A stretch of 64,000 nt of DNA from NCBI GenBank assembly GCA_018857735.1, contig JABMCL010002745.1:94501-158500 (forward strand). Reading direction: 5' to 3'. The notes beneath the pieces are model-generated. The model was given only the letters and a program-made list of their open reading frames with translations, did no database searches and had not been told where the DNA came from. Of this stretch, positions 1 to 20,400 are shown one piece after another. The translations under genes and the position numbers were made by a program. Numbering within the stretch: the first letter of the stretch is position 1; the number at the start of each line of letters is the position of its first letter. Origin of the DNA: Alviniconcha marisindica. Lineage: Eukaryota > Mollusca > Gastropoda > Provannidae.

Positions 1-224
1 GTGTCGTGGCCGCACCAGCCATTTTCAGTTTGGAGCTGAAGGTCAAGGCTTATGTTGTTGGCGGACATATGACATTAAACTTGTGTTTGTCAAGGGCCCC
101 CTGGTTTCTTTGAACCTGCCTACAAAATCAAAACACTACGTTAAAAACTTTAATTTTTTTATATATTTAATATGACAATACACAACATGTAAATTTTTGC
201 CAGTCTGTGTTGTGGATTGTCATA

Positions 225-295
225 CTAAAAAAAACGTTCTTTTTCACTGTTTATGTGTTTGAATCTTGTTTTAGAACACAGCAGGCATCCTTGTT
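225..295. repeat. Single right-arm fragment of the foldback MITE family
   Basis: The stretch with GTTCTTTTTCACTGTTTATG, TTTGAATCTTGTTTTAGAAC and a following GCAGGCAT/TTGTT end matches the right arm at 830-900. No opposite arm is seen to its left. The rest of 1-544 shows no gene or exon that I can support. Confidence 0.5.
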
Positions 296-544
296 TCTGA
301 TTCCTTGTCTACATATACAAATTGGGTAAACATGCTACTTCCATTAAAACTGTCAATGCAAAGTGTGACAAGCTCCCTGTTCATTCCTCACATGACGGTC
401 AGTCTCTGTGGTTGGTTAAACCACGAAGCTGTCACAACATCAAACTTGGGAGCAACGCTGTCTGTATCAAGAACTCCAGTCAGTCCAGACTCGACAGTGT
501 GTCAAAAGCGAATACATAATTAAGACCAGGCCTTAGGCTGAACT

Positions 545-895
545 GAGTGATCGAAACACGTAAAAGGTTACAAAGAATGCTATTTATTATGACAAAACAC
601 GATAAGCAAATTTTTGAGGTAATGCCCTTTTACAAGCTACAAAACAACACTTAACACTTAAAAAAACAGGAAAAAATGAGACATAGGATATTTATCAGCT
701 TTCAGCTGAAGCGTTTTGTTATGTTGTTCTGGTGTCCAGTGTTTTGGAATCAACTGTCGTTCAAGTGTTGTTTTGTGGCTTGAAAAAGGGGATTACCCTG
801 AAAATTCATGTTGTGTTTTGTCCCAATAAACAGCGTTCTTTTGAACCTTTTATGCGTCTGGATCTTGTTTTAGGATGCTAGCAGTCATTCTTGTT
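545..895. mobile_element. Foldback (inverted-repeat) MITE, copy 1
   Basis: Two arms of about 100-150 bp face each other. The left arm runs from about 550 to 690 and the right from about 740 to 890. The left arm contains ATGCTATTTATTATGACAAA and CCCTTTTACAAGCTACAAAA; the right arm carries their complements around 758-855. The same family recurs at 16593-16995 in better shape, and single arms lie at 225-295, 48545-48605 and 50265-50420. There is no coding capacity, so this is a non-autonomous element of unknown superfamily. Confidence 0.7.
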
Positions 896-1091
896 CCAGA
901 TTTTTTTAAACTGAGTGACCTCAGAGTTTATCCACTTTGTATTCATTTGCATGTCAGGTGATATTTATTCAGACGATCCAGGTGTACGTGTTTCTTGTTA
1001 TGACTCACATGCTGAGTGCTATTCACTCTCTCTGTCATCCTGATGTAAGCGTCGTGGTTGACTGGGTGTAAAAAAACTAGTTACGTACTTA

Positions 1092-3761
<2,670 letters not shown>

Positions 3762-5922
3762 TTTGGGAAAGACTCGGACTGCGGTCGCGCCGTCGACTAA
3801 ATAGAATTTGTGACGTAATGTAAGGGATCAGCTTTTTTTTCCAAACTGGAAATATAAGTATAAGTTTTTAGTACAATTCTTTTGATGATCATCTATTTGT
3901 CATTATATTATAATTTAAATCTATTCACGAGAAACTTTGAAGATTTTTAAGTACATTTTGTAAAATAGCTTGTGTATTTTTGTGAATTTACAAGATATAA
4001 TGACTACTCCCTAGAGGAAGGGCAACTCTGTCAAGGTCGCGAGATAGCCCTACTTCCGCACGTGTGAGAAACGTGTGTTGACCGACTGAGGTAACAGCAA
4101 AGTTTACACCGTAACACTTACAGGCTACATAACAACGAAAGTATGAACTTTTAACAGACGTTTTTAGACAGGCTATCAGTATCAAGTCATGGTCATGAAA
4201 TTCTTTTGGTAATGTCGAAAACGTTTGATGAAATACGGTCTTAATTTCTCTGTTATTGACTTATTCTTTAACTTTTTCAAGTGTGATGTTTTGGTATAAA
4301 TTGTTGACATTATGGAGTCAGTGAAGGGCGGGACTGATCTCCGGTTCTGGATGATGTAAAAATAAATGGCATTTATAGCGCATATGCTTAGTCATTTTAC
4401 TGTAATTCTCAGACTAAAGGTCATAATTATGTGCTTCCCCCCTGAAAGCTGGCCCCTGCAACCGTAAACTAGTTTGTAGCACCTTACCTATGAATAAAAT
4501 TTGGCACAATGACTGATGATTATTTTTAACCTATATCTGAAATGAAACAGAAATTGCACATATATTTTGCCAAACCTTTCAGGGATATTTTCTAGGGCTG
4601 TTGATAGAGGACACGATCCCAGAAATATGATTTGGAATTTAACCCAATAATGAATATGTCTAGTCATACCATAGCATTAGTCATGATTAGTGTATACATA
4701 CATTTATTTGAAGATGGAAGATTACAAAAACAGTTTAAGCAAAAATCTCATTGACACCAAATATGAATGAGAGAAAGTGGTAGCAGCTTCAACTTTAAGT
4801 TTTTAACTGCATATTGTTGCCAAGTCCCACTTCTAGTATTGGTTCTGAAGTATGCATTTTTCATACCAATGAATGAATGATGCTGAATGTTATGCATCAA
4901 CCGAGACCAATTGTTTAGTTAGCTTGACCCCAGGGTGAATGTATATTATATATCACATTAGGAAGTTTTCCATAAACTTGAGCATGAAGAAAACACCAGT
5001 GTAGGAATAGGATACTCAGTACATTACATTCCTTTTCCAGATGGCCAAACTGCATTTAGTTTGATTAATTAGAACTTTATAGAAGTAGTCAAACTGTACA
5101 TTTACACCTTTGTAAAGAATTCATGTCTAACTCTAAGTACTAAGTAGTCAGCAGAATTTGTGAAGCTGTTTTTTCCATTGGCATTGTGTCAGACTAGTAG
5201 TAGTAGTAGAACTAGAAGATGTATGCATACAGGAGAACTGCTTTCCTAAGACCACCCTAAAGATTTAAGATGAAGAAAGCATAACATTTATATTATAAAT
5301 TTACCTTGGTAAATAACATTTATATTATAAATTTACCTTGGTGAGGGGTTGGCTCACATGGAAATTAAAAAACAAACTGAAATATGTTGGAGGAGGAATC
5401 CACACAGCAAGCATGGTTCCCTTCTGCTGAATGTTTCCTACACAGGTCTGTGCAAGGCATGTAGTGAAATGGATCATAATCAGTGATTGACTCTCTTTGC
5501 CTCTTCTTAAGTTCTTCTGTTATGGAATAGCCACAGTCACTGAGTCAGCATTTTGATTGTTGTGCTACAGCTGTGTTTTCATGCCAGCAGCAGTGTCAGA
5601 CCTTGTTCACTTGTCCAGTTGGCTTTTGGCTTTTGGCTGTGACTTGTCTCAGCGCTTCTCTACATCCGCACCTGTCTCAGATGTTGCACATTTAACACGT
5701 TATAATATCTTGTGTACTGAAAAATTTAAATTACATGTTTTCAGTTGTAAAAAACATATATTTGAATTTCTAGTAATTTCTTCTTCTTAATTAATTTTTT
5801 TAAATTCATGTTCACTTTGTTTCAGGATGTCATGAAAAGAGTAACTCACACTGCTGGTGTTTTGTAAAGGAAAAGAGACAGGTCTGTGAGTGTGACGGGA
5901 TACACTGTGATAATCAACAAAT
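3762..5922. other. Divergent intergenic region between C1orf50 and RWDD4
   Basis: No coding exon is visible here. It presumably holds both promoters. A possible 5' UTR exon of RWDD4 starts after the TTTGTTTCAG at 5816-5825 and runs into the ATG at 5923. A direct duplication of about 31 bp (core ATTATAAATTTACCTTGG) lies at about 5283-5341. Sequence between 3900 and 5280 is AT-rich and unremarkable. Confidence 0.5.
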
Positions 5923-11739
<5,817 letters not shown>

Positions 11740-12340
11740 CGGAGCCTGTGGAGCTGGGTTTTTTACACAAGTACACAACACAGTCACTCTGGCTTTTATC
11801 TGTTTCTGCTCCAAGTTCATAGTGGGGATATGTGCTTTCAAACCATTAAGAGGGAAGGTGGCTGGAATCTGGGACTAAAATCAGCCAGACATCCATGGGA
11901 CTTGTTCACACAGAGAATGTGAGGTGGTCTGAATCCGGACTGAAACAATCCACCAAACATCCATGGGACTTGTTCACACAGAGAATGTGACAACCTGAAA
12001 TCTCCAGAATCGTTTTCTAACGTGCCATAAAAGTACGATTTATGGGCTTTCACTCCTGGAATCGTCTGATTCTGGACGACTGTCTGAACTAATGTTTAAG
12101 TTGCACACGCCACCAAAGCTCAGTAAGTGACTGTGGTCTGAAGTGATTTTAGAATTGCGCACGACATCAAGACTGTTGGTCCGTCATGACATTGCCAGTT
12201 TCGGTGGAATAAGTGAAATCTGACAAAACCTTTTTTCAGTAAGTATAATGACAGGAATGGAAGCAAACTCCAAGCAGCAGTTTACCTCCTTTCTCCAATA
12301 ATGACAGGAATGGAAGCAAACTCCAAGCAGCAGTTTACCT
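11740..12340. other. 3' flank of RWDD4 with two short duplications
   Basis: Two direct repeats are seen: a block containing CATCCATGGGACTTGTTCAC at 11890-11910 and 11958-11980, and a 52-bp duplication (AATGACAGGAATGGAAGCAA start) at about 12247-12298 and 12299-12350. I could not place a poly(A) signal with confidence. Confidence 0.5.
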
Positions 12341-12344
12341 CCTT

Positions 12345-12745
12345 TCTCCAACCACTGCCATAACTGCTTATGCCACAGGTCTCCAGAAACTGTCGGCTAA
12401 AAGGCAGTTTTTCGTTGGTGCTCAGATGGCAGTTCGTTTGTAGCACACAGCTCAAATTATATCAGACATTTCTTTTATAACTGCCCACATTGTTTACGCC
12501 AGCACGAATATAACCAAAATCGTTTGAATCCAGATGGCACTCGTTTTTTACCCAGGGTGGGTGCGCCTCGTGTTTATGTGCATGCTTGGACGCTACGTTG
12601 CTTCCAGTCTTGTCGGTACTCGAACCTTTCGGAGGTCACCTGCAGCACTGGTGGCCAGCTGTGCAGAGGTAAAGAGTTCCCCTTCAGTGGCGTGACCAAT
12701 TCTGGCAGTTTAGAGGAAGGTGCCAGAAAGCTATGCTCGGAGTGT
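12345..12745 (-). mobile_element. Dispersed 400-bp repeat, copy B (reverse orientation)
   Basis: The reverse complement matches 7790-8205 and 59590-60035, with shared blocks such as the complement of TATCAGACATTTCTTTTATA and, at its far end, the complement of the CACACTCCGAGCAT motif. An AT/GC-balanced stretch with no exon follows to 13010. Confidence 0.7.
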
Positions 12746-13034
12746 GGAATGGAAGGTGAAGCTGCATTGGAGAAGAACGGGAGAATACTTTGGTAAAATG
12801 CTTCAGCAGCCAAAGAAAAAAGACTGCAGTCGCCTTTATGTCTCATTAGAGTTTTGATTGTTGGGTCACTGGTGTGACAGCTGACTGTAGAAGAATGTGG
12901 CGACATTAAGACGTAAGTTAAGCGGAGTCTAATATGGAGAGGGACAACTACCTCTTTAACAACTTGTCAGTTCCTCCAGTTCTATACACTAGAACGTTTG
13001 TGAAGTACACCTGTAGAACATCAACAAACTTAGA

Positions 13035-13530
13035 CAACTCCAAACTCTTTAGTCACACACACCAGTGACAAACTTAGACAACTCCAAACTCTTTAGTCAC
13101 ACACATCAGTGACAAACTTAGACAACTCCAAACTCTTTAGTCACACACACACCAGTGACAAACTTAGTCCAGACTCTTTAGTCACACACACCAGTGACAA
13201 ACTTAGTCCAAACTTTAGTCACACACACCAGTGACAAACTTAGTCCAGACTCTTTAGTCACACACACCAGTGACAAACTTAGTCCAAACTCTTTAGTCAC
13301 ACACACCAGTGACAAACTTAGTCCACACTCTTTAGTCACACACACCAGTGACAAACTTAGTCCACTCTTTAGTCACACACACCAGTGACAAACTTAGTCC
13401 AAACTCTTTAGTCATACACACCAGTGACAAACTTAGTCCACTCTTTAGTCACACACACCAGTGACAAACTTAGTCCAAACTCTAGTCATACACACCACCA
13501 ACAAACTTAGATAACTCCAAACTCTTTAGA
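13035..13530. repeat. 39-bp minisatellite, convergent intergenic region
   Basis: About twelve copies share CACACACCAGTGACAAACTT followed by AGTCCAAACTCTTTAGT. The first three units have an extra AGACAACTCC block, giving two unit types. Confidence 0.9.
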
Positions 13531-14364
13531 CACACATTCTTGTCTTGCTGTTTTCCCTTGAATTGATGTGGGACTTGGATGTGCGTGTGTTTTTTCATGC
13601 AGTATTTGCATACCAGCCTTGTTCAGTGTCCAGCTTGTTGCATGCACCCATGAAGAGTCTTTCTGGAGTTTTACCACAAAATTGTGAGCCCATGAGGGCG
13701 TTGTGATTAACCAAAAGCCGTAGAGAGAAAACTGAAACCGTGTAACTGAAAGCCAGAGAGAGAGAATCTGACGCTGCTTTGTGTGTATACCTTTGTCAGA
13801 CTTACACATGTCCGTGTGTGTGTGAATGAATGAAGCAGGTGTTTGTGTGTGGGGGTCTGTTGTGCTCGTGTGGGAAACCAGTGAAGTCTAGGATGTGATG
13901 TAATTTTAGTCCCTATCAACTAGAATGAAGTGTGTGTAAATGAATGGGTGTCCGTCTTTATTCTGTACTATAACAATATACAGTCCAAGCGTGGTATTTT
14001 GAACTTTCAAGCGGCTCCGGACACCAAAACTTGTTGAAGAACTTGAACTTGTCCAAAGTGTTAAGTAACTGAAAGTAATAAGTGCAGCTTTTACCCGTAT
14101 TTGACTACGGAACTGTACTTGTTGGAAGAATGTGAACTTACATGCCAATTTTTTTGGTTAACTTTGCTCCTTTTCACCCACATAATTACAGTTAACCTCA
14201 CACACATTCATACAGGTACACTGACAACAGATTGTTTTAATTAATCCAAGACTTTTGCAGTCATGTCGGGCATCGATTACATCCATAGCCGAAGTTTAGA
14301 TGACCTCGGATAAAATAAACAGAGAGCTTGTTGAGCCAAAGCAAAGGCTTTGACTTGTTCAGCA

Positions 14365-14695
14365 TTTCAACAGGTCTGTTGTTGTATGGTGAACATGTTT
14401 GTTGTGTGCTGAACAGGTCTGTTGTATGGTGAACATGTTTGTTGTATGGTGAACAGGTCTGTTGTCGTATGCTGAACAGGTTTGTTGTTGTATGGTGAAG
14501 GTCGTATGGTGAACAGGTCTGTTGTATGCTGAACAGGTTGTATGGTGAAGGTCGTATGGTGAACAGGTCTGTTGTATGCTGAACATGTTTGTATGCTGAA
14601 CAGGTTTGTTGTTGTATGGTGAATGGGTCTGTTGTATGCTGAACAGGTTTGTTGTAAGGTGAACAGGTCTGTTGTATGCTGAATGGGTCTGTTGT
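14365..14695. repeat. 20-bp minisatellite, about 15 copies
   Basis: Units of the form TGTTGTATGCTGAACAGGTC alternate ATGCTGAAC and ATGGTGAAC. It is followed at 14766-14802 by a long poly-G run. Confidence 0.88.
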
Positions 14696-15564
14696 TCAAA
14701 GATTTAGCCAGAATATGTTGAAAGCTTTCCCAGCATTTTGCCAGGTTTGGACTGTAGATTGTGTATGGGGAAGGGGGGGGGGGGGGGGGGGGGGGGGGGG
14801 GTGTGGTGTTGGGATGATTTGTGATCGCTGTATTGATGCACAAGTTTAACAGTAAAATTTCCGAACGCGAAGATGATGTGTGATTTATTTTGTGAGATGC
14901 TTTTGTGCTAACAGACGATTTGTGGAAACTGAACATGTGTCAAAACATCACAAACAAAGAGGGGCACTCGACTGCGCAAATTCATTTACTCAATGGATAC
15001 ATTTTCTGCCTGCACAAGCAACTTCTTCAAACAGTAGTTTTGGATGAATGACCCTGGAAACTGAACATATAACACGTCACACACAGAGGGCATATGACTG
15101 ACCAAATTCATTTACCCGGTGAATACCTTTTCAGCCTGCACAGACAATTTCACCATCTCCTTGTTTTAACCAACACGTCACACACTGACACAGCCTTCCT
15201 TGTCAAGATCTGGAGTGGACCCACGTGGGCCGTAACGGCCAGACATCAACAACAGTCAGCGCATCAATGGTCTGTGTGTGTGCGTGTGCATGTAATATAA
15301 AAGTCAAAATGATCGCACAAACGTGCAAAACAAAAGGCTTGCAGTCGCACTGAATTGGGATAATGGGATATTTGCTATGACACAGTGACCTGTGAATTAT
15401 GACACTGGGGAAATCGAGTTTTTCTCAAAAACTACACGGAGAAAAGAAGAAGAAAAAGCACAAGCGCCCTGACATCATTCTGACCATGCATCTTCAAAAA
15501 GTAGCAAGGAGGAGATGGACTGGACATGGGTGGAGAATGCTGCTGGTATCATTTCTGACTGTGG

Positions 15565-16148
15565 CTAGCCACTAGACATAGCCAGTCATTAGACATGGCC
15601 AAAACCAGACACAGCCAACCACTAGACATGGCCAAAACTAGCCACAGCCAACCACTAGACATGGCCAAAACTAGATGGCCAGCCACTAGACATGGCCAAA
15701 ACTAGGCACAGCCAACCACTAGACATGGCCAAAACTAGACAGCTGGCCACTAGACATGACCAAAACTAGACAGCTGGCCACTAGACATGACCAAAACTAG
15801 ACAGCTGGCCACTAGACATGGCCAAAACTAGGCACAGCCAACCACTAGACATGGCCAAAACTAGACAGCCAGCCTCTAGACACGGCCAAAACTAGACGGC
15901 TGGCCACTAGACATGACCAAAACTAGACAGCTGGCCACTAGACATGACCAAAACTAGACAGCTGGCCATTAGACATGGCCAAAACTAGACAGCTGGCTAC
16001 TAGACATGGCCAAAACTAGACAGCAAGCCATTAGACAGCTGACCACTAGACATGGCCAAAACTAGACAGCTGGCTACATGACCAAAACTAGACAGCAAGC
16101 CATTAGACAGCTGACCACTAGACATGGCCAAAACTAGACAGCCACTAG
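15565..16148. repeat. 31-bp minisatellite, about 17 copies
   Basis: Core CTAGACATGGCCAAAACTAG with alternating linkers (ACAGCTGGCCA or GCACAGCCAACCA). No coding or splice content is visible. The surrounding 14800-15560 and 16150-16590 show no gene that I can support. Confidence 0.9.
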
Positions 16149-16592
16149 TCATTTTGGAATTTCATTTTGTAAACAGGTCAGATGTGAATTTAGAGTTAAA
16201 AAACATTTTCTCAACAAAGTTCCCTCACCCTTGATGTAGTGATGTAGCAAGGAAGCTCCCTAAACGTCCACAAATAAATCAGATTTGATCTGCTTGTTTG
16301 CTTCATATAAAATACATAAAAAATCCCACAAACAACAAAACAAACAAAATCTGGCGTCCAGTTACCAAAGGCAGTAGGCACATTTCTGCCAGCACTTCAC
16401 ATCCCCGAGCTTCTGCTGGGCGTAACGCCCCAAGTTACTCACCTAGTAACCTACCCTGAACCTCTGGGGAAACTCCTGCAGGAGGCTCCATGAAATCTTG
16501 TGAACAACTTTTCCCTCCGAACAAAACATGCAATTTGAAAGTCAAAATGCTGGAGAGAAAAAAATAATCTGAAACAGAATGACTGCTAGTGT

Positions 16593-16995
16593 TCTAAAAC
16601 AAGATCCAAACACGAAAAGGTTCAAACGGACGCTTATTTATTTTAACACGGACACGCAGTATGCACATTTTCGGGGAAATCCCCTTTATCAAGCCACAAA
16701 GCGACACTTAAACAACAGATGAACGGTCAAAAACGATGAAAAATGAAAGAAAAAGGCTTGTCTTGGTTAAGTTTTTACAGCTTGTTCGGTGCTGTGTTCC
16801 AAGCACTGAACAAGCTGTAAAAACTCAACCCAAACAAGATCAGTCTTTTTCTTTCCTTTTTCGTCGTTTTTGGCCGTTTATCTGTTCTTTAAGTGTCGTT
16901 TGTGGCTTGATAAAGGGGATTTCCTCAAAAATGTGCATACTGCGTGTCCATGTTAAAATAAATAAGCGTTCCTTTGAACCTTTTTGTGTTTGGAT
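16593..16995. mobile_element. Foldback MITE, best-preserved copy
   Basis: Nearly 200-bp arms face each other around a short spacer at about 16790-16808. The left arm includes AGATCCAAACACGAAAAGG, CACGGACACGCAGTATGCAC, CCCCTTTATCAAGCCACAAA and TTTTTACAGCTTGTTC. The right arm carries the complements, ending AGGTTC complement near 16980 and TTTGTGTTTGGATC. This could fold into a stable hairpin in RNA or single-stranded DNA. It is between the 3' ends of RWDD4 and ERCC6L. Confidence 0.85.
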
Positions 16996-17416
16996 CAAAA
17001 TGCTGGAGACGAGTGGCACTGAAATCACTACAACTAGAATAAAAGATTATGTGAAAGTCGAGCAAAGTAATGCTCCGTTACTATTCTCAGCTCCCAAATG
17101 CATGTGCGTGCATGCATTTGCGTGTAGGGAATGCAATATAGTATTCTTGAAGTTTTATGCATACATTTGATTTTGTTGATCGTGCAAAGCGTGGTGTGCT
17201 CACCCTTGTTGGTGAGACACCAAACTATAGAAAAGACCACTATTATTATTATTATTATTATTATTCCTTCAGTGCAATCAGTCCAAGACTGACCCATCGT
17301 CACGCAACCTTACCTGTTTTAGTTTTTTTCAAAAACGACTCACACTAACTTCTGAGTAACAATTATTATCATGTACATGTATATGAATTGTACATCATAA
17401 CACAGTCCAGTGATAA

Positions 17417-20400
17417 TCACAATCCTGTTTCGATTTTCCGTCTGATTTTGTCGACCATGGCCTGTAGCTGAGGGTCAGGCAGCAAGGTCAGCGCTGCTTT
17501 GCACTTTGCAAGGGCTTCTGGGTAACGCTGCTGTTTGTAGAAATGTCTGCACAGTAAAACCAGCGCAACAGTTAAGAGTTGTAGGGAATGTTTGTAGAAA
17601 TGCCTGCACAGCAAAACAATAAAACCAGCACCACAATAAGGATGTGGGGAATGTTTCTGTAGAAATGCCTGCACAGTCAAACCAGCACCACAATAGGGAT
17701 GTGGGGAATGTTTCTGTAGAAATGCCTGCACAGTAAAACCAGTACAATAAGGATGTGGGGAATGTTTCTGTAGAAATGCCTGCACAGTAAAACCAGTACA
17801 ATAAGGATGTGGGGAATGTTTCTGTAGAAATGCCTGCACAGTAAAACCAGTACAATAAGGGATGTGGGGAACGTTTCTGTAGAAATGCCTGCACAGTAAA
17901 ACCAGCACCACAATAGGGATGTGGGGAACGTTTCTGTAGAAATGCCTGGGGTGACCATAACTGTGACTATAGAGTGAGACTGATCTGTTTCTGGGGCAGA
18001 AATGTTCAAGATCCCATCACAGCTGACTTACTTTCCATCTTTCAGCAGCTCCGCCACCAGTTCCTTGTCTATTTCTTCTTCTTCTGCCTCCTCCTCCTGT
18101 TCCTCTTCACTCTCTGCTTCTTCCTCATCTGGAACAGACCACAAAGCATCAGCACCATGGAGACAGAGGGATGTGGCAAGACAAAAACCACGGAGACCAG
18201 ACTGGGCACAAGCCGGACTGAGTACAAGCCAGACTGAGGGAAAATATCAGTTACAGCAACATCAGGATGGCCATGACCAGACTGGGCCCAAGTCAGACTG
18301 AGGGAAAACATCAGAGCAACATCAGGACGGACGTGGCCAGACCTCAGCCCTGGAGACCAGGCTGTGCGAAAGAATGCAGTCGCCCCTATGCCAGACAACT
18401 GCTGGACAGGCAGATTTTTTACCTGGTTTGAGTTGTAGGTGGTTCCACAGAATGTGCAAACACTGGGAGGTGCTATTTATAGTATTTGTATAACTCTAAT
18501 TTCAGTTAAGTATATTTCTGTCTGACAATTACCCTTGTTAGAAAACCCAAGTCTGCACAACAGACCACTGTGTACTCTCAACTGGTCTGTGACGCAAATC
18601 TATACACAGATTGACACAAAGTGCTATAAGTGAACTGTTTATCTGATTAAAATGGTGACTGTTCAAAAAAATACTGAAGAAAGCAACTCGCTCCACTTCT
18701 GTCCAAAATGTTCTGTAAAGACACGACCTGTTGAGGTGGGAAGTACAAGAGAATGCATATAAAGACAAGACCTGTGTATCCACCACACAGGTGGTGAAGT
18801 ACAAGAAGATGCACAAAGACAAGACCTGCTAAGGTGGAAAGTGGAAGAGAACACATAAAGAGACGACTGTTATGGTGGGAAGTACAAGAAAAAACATAAA
18901 GACAAGGTGGGAAGTACAACAAGACACATAAAGACAAGACTGTTAAGGTGGGAATTACAAGAAAATACATAAAGACAAGACTGTAAAGATGGGAAGTACA
19001 AGAAGACACATAAAGACAAAACTTGTTGAGGCAGGAAGTACAAGACGCATAAAGACAAGACCCGCTAAGGTGGGAAGTACAAGAGGGCGCATAAAGACAA
19101 GACCTGCTAAGGTGGGAAGTACAAGAGGGCGCATAAAGACAAGACCCGCTAAGGTGGGAAGTACAAGAAGGCGCATAAAGACAAGACCTGTTCAGGTGGG
19201 AAGTACAAGAGGGAACATAAAGACAAGACCTGCTGAGGTGGGAAGTACAAGAGGGTGCATAAAGACAAGACCCGCTAAGGTGGGAAGTACAAGAGGGCGC
19301 ATAAAGACAAGACCCGATAAGGTGGGAAGTACAAGAGGGCGCATCAATGGCTCACCTTCTCTGTCCTCCGACATGCTCTCGTCATACACCACCACACTCC
19401 CATCAGCCTCCTCTCTCGCTTCCGCAAGGCCAGCCTCCTCCTCTCCCACTTCGTCTGCTCCATCCAGTTCATCCGTCTCATCGGTGCCGTCCACTTCATG
19501 GTCATCGTACTCCTCGTCTTCCTCAGCCTCCCGTTCCCCGTCCGCTCTCTCTTCCCCCTCTTCTTCCTCCTCCTCAGTCTGCCGGCTGCGGTAGCTGCTG
19601 CTGCAAAACGACGGGTGGATGTTTTCTTTGTTCTCCTCGTCTTCCTCTTCATCCTCTGAGCTCTCGATGACCGCAACACGGCGACACACGCTGCGGCGTT
19701 TGTTCTTCATCATTCTGATGGGCGAGGCATCTTTAGATGCTCGGCTCGGCTCCGCAGCATCCGAAGCGGAGCCGTCCCCTTTGTCTCCTGCCTCTCGGTT
19801 TATCGGTGAACTGGTTTCCGCCTCTTCTTCGATGAAGCTCTCCTGAATTTCAACCAGATCGTCCTCAGCCAGAAACGAGGCGATTTCATTGGAGGCCTGG
19901 CTGTCATCGTCACCTTTCCGCTCTGCCACCGACAGCGGCGCGTCACCGGAGCTCGGAGTGGCTGAGGCTCGGGTGGTTTCCGGAGACTCCTCCACAAGAA
20001 CGGACGCAGCCAAAGCCTTCTCCAGCGCCACGATGGGCGAGTCCACCATTCTCCGTCGCTTCTGACGAGTGGCCAACAGCGGGGTGTAGGAGTTTGGCGA
20101 GATGATCAGCTCTTCTTCCACCAGACCCTCCACTTTCCCTCTTGGAGTTGTGCACGGCGGCGGCAGCGGTTTGCAGTCTTGCAGCTCAGAGGCTCTGGGT
20201 GACTGAGGCACCGACGTCGGCAACTGTGGCGCAGCTCTAGGTGACTGAGGCACCGACGTCGGCGACTGTGGCGCAGCTTTTGGTGACTGAGGCACCGATG
20301 TTGGAGACTGTGGCGCAGCTTTGGGTGACGGAGGCCTCTGTGTCGGCACCTGTGAGGAAGGGGAAGCCGTGTGCTTCGTGTGGCTGTCAGCCATCCTGTC

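Noticed and set aside
19356..19670. Ser/Pro-rich plus-strand frames opposite ERCC6L exon 19
   Set aside because: They are shadows of the acidic coding sequence on the minus strand.
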